Shown one piece after another: positions 55,651 to 64,000 of a stretch of DNA of 64,000 nucleotides (position 1 is the stretch's first letter; every line of letters begins with the position of its first letter). The notes beneath the pieces are model-generated. The model was given only the letters and a program-made list of their open reading frames with translations. It was not told the origin of the DNA and searched no databases. A program made the position numbers and the translations under genes. Source of the stretch: Botryosphaeria dothidea (taxonomy: Eukaryota > Ascomycota > Dothideomycetes > Botryosphaeriales > Botryosphaeriaceae); NCBI GenBank assembly GCA_011503125.2, contig WWBZ02000016.1:4836001-4900000 (forward strand). Reading direction: 5' to 3'.

Positions 55651-56574
55651 TCATTCTCGGGGAACGCCGAATTCCTGCAAAAGAAGCATGGGGTCTCCAC
55701 TGGTCCAAGTTTGGAGCTGTTGCTCAGTATCCATCCAGACCATCCCGATCATTGCGGCAGCATTGGCTGACAGCTCGTCCCTCCCAGCTTTTGTCCGGGG
55801 GATGGCCATCATCCACCGGCTGACTAGGATTACATTGTGAGCGGTTTTGAGGGACGTTCCCAAGAAGTCTCGGAGATTCCGGTATATCTCAGGAAGTCTT
55901 TTTCTGTCCATGTCTGATGAGAGGCTTTGGATTGCATGGCGGAAAGGAACTCGGGAATCCTCGAAAATGCCTATTGTCAAAACTGAGTCATGAAATTATA
56001 GATTGGATGGAGACGTGTGACAGACCTTCCCGAGGGAGTTGGACGTCTGGAAATAATGCGTGTTCCTCACTATTCGGACGAGGAATAATTTGCATGTGCT
56101 TGTGGCCAACGGACGCTCCTGCATCTGGACCGCAGTTGAATATAGCGATGTACTCGTTTCCAAGAGACGACAGCACTTCCCACAAAGCGTCGCAGTCGAC
56201 GTCGCTCAGCGGTTCATTTTATGGCTCGAACTCAACAGTGTGGAGAACGAACTGAGGGCGCACTACACAAAACTTGTTGAGAATTAACCTGTGCCCGGAA
56301 CCGATTTTGCCCAGGCTGAAATCAGGTTTGTCATCGGAGAAAGCGTTGCGGACTGTCTTCTGGTGCGCAGATCCCGGCTTGTTCTTCAGGCTTGTAGCTA
56401 CCCGAAATTGAAACTTTCGAGCATTATCAGCACCTCGATCACAGTATCTACCATGAAAGAACTTACGTTAAAAGGCACCGAGGAGACATAAACCGGCCTT
56501 GTTTCTTTCCATAACAACTCCCCTGCTTCAACCAAGCTGTCGAATTGGCTCAATGCCTGTCGTTCAAGAGACAT
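55651..56574 (-). pseudogene. Ap4A phosphorylase (Apa1/Apa2-like) with a nonsense codon
   Basis: Three exons (56574-56467, 56413-56026, 55970-55651; introns of 53 and 55 nt) give a 270-codon frame. It opens MSLERQALSQFDSLVEAGEL. FQFRVATSLKNKPGS, HRLILNKFCVVRPQFVLHT and IFNCGPDAGASVGHKHMQII are diagnostic; the last is the HIT-type catalytic HxH-like site. The C-terminal domain has NVILVSRWMMAIPRTKAG. An in-frame TAA at 56219-56221 falls in VEFEP-NEPLSDVD, where CAA to TAA (CpA to TpA) is the simplest origin. The enzyme would split Ap4A with phosphate in the cytosol. It is convergent with the CorA-like relic, four bases apart. Confidence 0.85.
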
Positions 56575-58934
<2,360 letters not shown>

Positions 58935-61398
58935 GCGGTTGCTCTTCGTCTTTGCTCCGGTCGCTAGTCTTGCGCGGCGCTGCATATGGGAAAAAAAAGG
59001 AACTTTTTTCAACACGTGTTATGATGGGATGATACCAAAAGTATAATTGTCTTCAACGGCATTTTCCGGGATTCGTTTCTCACTCTTGCTTCGGGCGGGG
59101 TTAACGTATTTTCTCCTCTTTATTGGCAAAGCTTTGGTGAAAACTGACGTCTTTCAACAACCAAAGACGGAATTCTGGGGGGCTATATGGTGCAAAATGG
59201 CGTTTGTTTCTTTTTTGTTGACGCAAAACAAAATACCCATGGCCTCTTCAACCACAGGCCTAGTGGAAGGGATAAAGAGAGATGAACTTTTGTCTCTGGT
59301 TTTTTTTTCTAGATGATGACTATGGAGGGAAAAGAAAAAAGAAAACCTTTTTATACATTTCTTGTAGTGGAAGAAGAATAGATAAGAGGTTCGTGAGACG
59401 CTCTTACGTTTTTCCCCAAAACGTTGGTGCTGCGCTCTGAGCTTTGATCTTGGTCTTTCCACGAATTTTGTGCTATCTTTGTGTCTAGTGCTGCGCCGTG
59501 ATGATGTTGGTCTCGTTGGTGGCTGTGAAACCTTTTTGTATGTTTGAGGCTGTTGGTGCTGACAGGCAGCTTAGAACATCTCGATCCACTCGTTGGTTGG
59601 AAAAGGTAGAGCTGACATCAGGGATCCAACGTGCCGTCTGTCTATGCAATGCATGCCAACCAATCCTGCAGATGTCTGTCTAGGCGTGTTTCAGGATATG
59701 TATGTACGTGGAGGGGAAGGAGGGGTAATAGTAAGCTGGAGGAGGATTGCGTGGACGGCCAGCGTCGTCGTCGTCGTCGTCGTCGTCGTCCTACGTAATG
59801 CAGACGGATCACACGGAGTAGACGGGAGGATGTGCTCCCCGTGGGGGAGCGGGGAAACTTGATTCGAATACGGATATGTGGTGATGGTCCGCGTAAGAGG
59901 TGCTGCGTGTGTTCGAGACACGGGTCCAATACTATGCTCCTGCCTTCTCGTATGGGAACCGCGCAAAAAGCCTGGCTGATGGCCGCTCGGTGCGCCCTTG
60001 CCTGCATATGCCGAACCGATTTGGAACCCGGAGCTCGTCACGGCGTGGCAGGTGACGGGCGTGCATGCGTGAGACGATGGATGTGGTGCCCCAGCAGTTG
60101 ATGGTGCGGCCGACCTCCTCTCTCCCACGTCCCGCCTCACTACTATGCATGTCCTGCTGCTTCTAGACCGTGGTGTTTCAGCAGTACGCGGTGGCAGGTT
60201 TCTTGTTTTTTTTTTTTGCATGCGAGATGTTCGGAACCTGTAATGGATGCATATCGGCCATGCCCGAAGGACGGCAAGGCTGAGAAATAGTCGTGGCTGG
60301 GCGTGTTGCCGTGGAGAGAGAGAAAAGCACAACCGAAGGAAGACAACCTCAAACACGCGTGGCTGGACGAATGCATGATCCACCATGTGAAGTTTTCTTG
60401 CGACACTAAGTGAGGGGTAAAAACTCAAGCGCGGGGCATTGATGTTCGCGCTATCACGGTTTGCGCTGGTGGTTGGTGTGTGGAGATAACTGAGTGGAGT
60501 TGGTGGCTGGCGTTGGCCCGGTGACGTTTGGTGTACCCGTTTCAACAACACGCAATGGCTTTTGGTGTTCGCTGTCTCAGACGTGCGCAGGGAAGGAAAT
60601 AGAGTGGCATGATAACCTTAAGCTGAACCCTCTTGCTAGCCTTGGGTAAATTTATGGGATGGCGGGGTGAAGGAAGGTACTTCCATGGCAGGGCCGAACC
60701 GCGCATAGCGAGATTATGATGGGAACAGGGTTAGCTGATGGAGGAAAGTAGAAGGGCATTGATTGACGCAAGATGATCGACAAATTTCGCCAGTGAACAT
60801 CCTTACGAATGTTTTCTTTGTTGCGGAGTTTCGGTGCGACCTGAGTGTCTCAGGGCCTCCCGAGTGAAAAGAAACTCGACGAGATGGCTGCAAGGGTCGT
60901 CATGTTTGAAAAGGTGAGCTTCAGATCTAGTCAGAGGTTAATTGATTATATGAATCATGACATTGCGTCAATGAGCAGGGAAACAGTGATAGGCTCTTTG
61001 ATAGTACTCAAATCGTCTGTATTGATTATCAGGGTATCATTCCACCTGATTAACTATCTTCGATGATAGACTAGCTACTATCTCTGACACACGCTGCCTG
61101 GTGGTCAAGCGTATTGTGTGAAAGAGTGTCGCAAAAAGCAATTAAGGAGGATTTTGGTATACCTGTTTGCGCCAGGTGCCATGCATGACTACAGTGTCTG
61201 GTGTTCCAATCATTAAGACCCGTTCCTCCCGCATCCGTCGTGAATAAGTATTGGTAGCCAAAGCCAAAGATATAAAAGCAAAAAGTTCCGTACAAGAGAA
61301 AAAAAGTTGTGAGAGAGCCGCCCATCAGAGTATTATGTGACGGTCAAGAATGGGGTATCGAGTGGTGGTTCCGTCATGTCGATCGCAGGTCAAATCCT
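58935..61398. other. Intergenic region, 2.5 kb
   Basis: It contains the SAH1 3' UTR and the 3' side of the GPI-protein gene. A minus-strand frame at 59691-60551 has Ser/Thr/Arg-rich low-quality sequence and no motif. There is a T13 tract at about 60207. No gene is supported. Confidence 0.55.
59763..59790. repeat. (CGT)9 microsatellite
   Basis: Nine CGT units in the SAH1 downstream region. Confidence 0.9.
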
Positions 61399-62093
61399 TT
61401 ACAGGAAAGCGGCGAAGACGGCACCAGCACCGAAGAGAGCGCCAGAGGCAACCTTGACGGCCGCGGCAGCACCAGTAGAGCTGGAAGAGGCAGCGGAGCC
61501 TGAAGCCGAAGCGGTGCCGGAGGCAGACGAGGAGCCAGAGGCAGAAGAGCCGGACTCGGAAGCAGAAGCGGAAGAGCCAGAGCCAGAAGCCGACGAACCA
61601 GTCTCAGAAGCAGAGGCAGAGGCGCCAGTGCCGGTAGCCGAGATGATGAGGCTGCCAGAAGAAGTGCCGACGATGGTGGCCTCGCCGCCAACGATGGAGG
61701 TGACAGTGCTGTCGGCCGAGACGACAATGTCGGTGTTGTTACCAATGGCGATGGTGTACAGACCACTGCCGAGGGCAGGAATGGTAGCAACCTGGGGCTG
61801 CGAAGTGGCAACAGCAGGCTGGCTGGGCATGCCGGTGATGACGCCGAGCGAGTTGGTCATGGTCAGGAAAGACGTCAGGCCGTTGGAGTACGAGACGCTG
61901 CTAGCGCTCGCAGCGCTGGCGGCAGAGCTGACGGCGGAGGTGGCAGCAGAGGCGGCGCTCTAAAAGAATTGGATTAGCCGGATGCGCAGGATAAAGGCGA
62001 CTGGAATTGGGAGCTCACAGAGGCGCTGCTGACATCGTCCTGAGCGTAGGCAGCGGCGATCAGAGTGCCGGCGGCGAAGATGAAGGACTTCAT
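61399..62093 (-). CDS. GPI-anchored Ser/Ala-rich cell-wall protein
   Basis: Two exons (62093-62019 and 61959-61399; a 59-nt GTGAGC...TAG intron) give 211 aa. It begins with a signal peptide (MKSFIFAAGTLIAAAYAQDD). A Ser/Ala helix-like stretch follows, then a compact domain: LTSFLTMTNSLGVITGMPSQ, GLYTIAIGNNTDIVVSADST and GGEATIVGTSSG. Next come imperfect repeats of ASASESGSSASGSG, likely O-glycosylated. The hydrophobic end (SGALFGAGAVFAAFL) is a GPI-attachment signal. It is predicted to sit at the cell surface or wall. Confidence 0.88.
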
Positions 62094-64000
62094 TGTGATG
62101 GATGGAGTAGTTGAACTGGGTCGAAGGGCGGCGGTTATTGTATTAAGAGATTGGTCCTTTGGAAGAGCAGCGAGTGGAATTAGGTGACCTGGAAAGGACA
62201 GGAGAGGCAGACAGCTTATATGCTTGATGGGCGGAAATAGCGAAGGCGGGTGTTTGGGGATGCTGCGTACGGCACGTTTATTAAGTGGCCGGACGCGCAC
62301 AGGCCCAATTATTCCTTCTCGCCCACGGGCGCGGCGCCCCCTCCTAGCGCGCCCACTCACGCCCACGAAGCACGCCAACCAGCCCGAGCCTGTCAGGAGT
62401 CCGCGCTCGTCCTGTGGAGGTGACACGCTAGTCGTGCTCAGGCGCCCTGGCAAGAAGCGATCCTCTCAACAGCTCCCAACATGGCGTCTTCACCAGCGCC
62501 AGCGGCCCCAAGCACCCCCCCCATGGATGCCGACACGACGACGGGACGCTTAGCCCGCGCGGGCAATTGGCCTGGCGGCAGCAGTCACCACCATCTCTGA
62601 AGCCATGGCAGAAGTCGCGCTGCAGCATTGCGCGTCCCCCGTGAGCCCGCCCGTCGACTATGCGGAGCTCACGCGGCCGTCATGCAGCAACCGAATTGCA
62701 CGCTTGCCGGGGTCGGACATTCGACATCAGCACTTTCGACAAGCCTTGCCGTCGCACGGAGCTTGGACGCGGCCATTGTCTCGCCGCAGCTGGCATACCC
62801 AGCCCGGCTAGGGGTCGCCCAGGCTCGATTGGCACGATCGAGGGCCGCTGATCCAATTAGCATGCGGGCGCCGTTGAAAGCATCGCAGCCGCTTGGTGAT
62901 GCTCATTACGGCTCGCCAGTCACACTACTCCGTATTCTGCTCCTGCGGCAAGCGCATCACCGGGGACGGCTGGGTGATTGCGAGCGGCGTCTGGCGTTGA
63001 CAGGCGGGAGCGGCAGCGGCCATGCGCAAGAGGCGGCGAGACGAGAGGCAGCGTTGGGCGCCGTCAGAGCTCGATGTGCCACCGACGATGCACCAACACG
63101 GGCGGGCGATGGAGCTCTCGAATGCCACACGATGGCTGTGCTGCCGTGTCTCTCGCTCGCTTCGGACCGTCTCGCCACCAATCCAATACCACGCTGATGT
63201 TGCTGTTGTCGTTTGCCGCCCGCCGTCTCTTGCTGGGGGGCGCAGCCTGCTATTCTTAGGGGGTTCGGGCTGGCGCTGCTGTTCCCGTGCCGGCAGCCGC
63301 GGTGCTGGTGGGCGTTATGGGGTTGCCTTCCGTCCGCTGATGCGCGCGGCGATCGGCCAAGACCAGAAACGCAGCTCCCCCATTCGCCGACGCCGGCGAG
63401 AGCCCCCAGCGCCGTCTTCGCCGCACTCTCCACTTCGAGCGACCTGCCCTGGCCTGCCCTGCTTCGCGGCTCCAACGGCACTCGGCCACAACCGACCTGC
63501 AGCAGCCGCCCCGTCCTTCGAGGCGGCGCCCGCTCTCGCAGCTACAGCCGCATGGAGCCTCGCCGCCTCTCTGCTGAAGGTTCTGCAAGTCATCGTCTGC
63601 GCTGGCTAATGAGACCCTCGCTTTTCTTTTGATTTCTCACGGATATGTGTTTCACTCGAGCAGGCTTCTCCCGGCTCTCAACAGCGCCAGACCCTGCATT
63701 TAGGCGTCCATGGTCAATCACCCGGCGAAAGCACCCACCACATCCTGCGAGATCTCGCACCAGCAGAAAAAATCGGGGGAGCATCAGCACTCTCTCTGGT
63801 TCAGCAGCTCGTGTCGGCGCGACGGTGCGCTATTGACCGCGCTGCAGATTGCTGCTCAGCTGGCGATGCGTTGGCGTGTTCATGCGCACGCGCACCAGCT
63901 GCCAGCAGCCCGCAAAGTGACAGAGGCCTTCTCCTGGCTTCACTCGTGTTCTCCATCTGTTCTGTGCTTTTCGTTCCAGAGTCTGCTGCCTCGGACGGGC
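62094..64000. other. GC-rich terminal region without supported gene
   Basis: It holds the GPI-protein promoter. Beyond it lie overlapping Ala/Arg-rich frames in several phases, as expected of GC-rich noncoding DNA. A short frame at 62480-62599 (MASSPAPAAPSTPPMDADTT) could be the first exon of a gene running off the window, but no donor is convincing. The last 150 bp look like a pyrimidine-rich leader. Confidence 0.5.

Noticed and set aside
62628..63632. Plus-strand ORFs of 190 codons at the right end
   Set aside because: Several frames are open at once because of GC content; the products are Arg/Ala/Pro-rich with no motif.

Overview
The window is nuclear DNA of a filamentous ascomycete (Pezizomycotina). 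The support is short 41-63-nt GT-AG introns with CTRAY-type branch points, two HET-domain genes, an expansin-like protein, a GPI-anchored Ser/Ala-rich wall protein, hAT, LINE and LTR elements, and many nonsense codons of the CpA-to-TpA type left by repeat-induced point mutation (RIP). Genus cannot be told by eye. No rRNA, tRNA or CRISPR was seen.

Layout. 0-8.1 kb: a modular secreted Cys-rich protein, then a housekeeping block of eIF3h, the GPN-loop GTPase GPN1/Npa3 and the splicing factor Cwf19; the last two share a 242-bp divergent promoter. 8.5-16.2 kb: a poly-Q gene broken by an 8-bp tandem duplication, then a HET-domain gene whose 3' end is split by a complete 3,691-bp hAT transposon with perfect 8-bp target duplication. 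16.8-24.8 kb: a small CXXCXGXG zinc protein, a membrane-anchored kelch protein, and a HET-domain protein with an N-terminal signal-like segment. 25.4-34.7 kb: an M43 metalloprotease relic split by a 136-bp LTR, an NAD(P)-binding reductase-like gene, an arsenite methyltransferase-like gene divergent from a bZIP gene, and a P450 relic without its heme cysteine.

34.9-38.7 kb holds the most interesting pair: an ankyrin-repeat protein with a complete subtilisin triad, divergent from a gene for a roughly 270-aa protein with an acidic tail. The layout resembles the fungal protease/gasdermin death cassettes (HET-Q2/HET-Q1 type), but the partner's identity is unproven. 38.7-43.4 kb has no gene and one clean solo LTR. 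43.4-48.7 kb: an SDR-like protein, an expansin-like protein and an Atg22-like transporter with a one-base frameshift. 49.9-53.9 kb is a nested transposon: a LINE inside a non-autonomous hAT, upstream of a decayed CorA-like gene, followed by an Ap4A-phosphorylase pseudogene. 57.5-62.1 kb: adenosylhomocysteinase and a GPI-anchored protein. The last 1.9 kb is GC-rich with no supported gene.

Overall, housekeeping genes at both ends bracket about 48 kb of accessory DNA in which at least seven genes are broken by different events.
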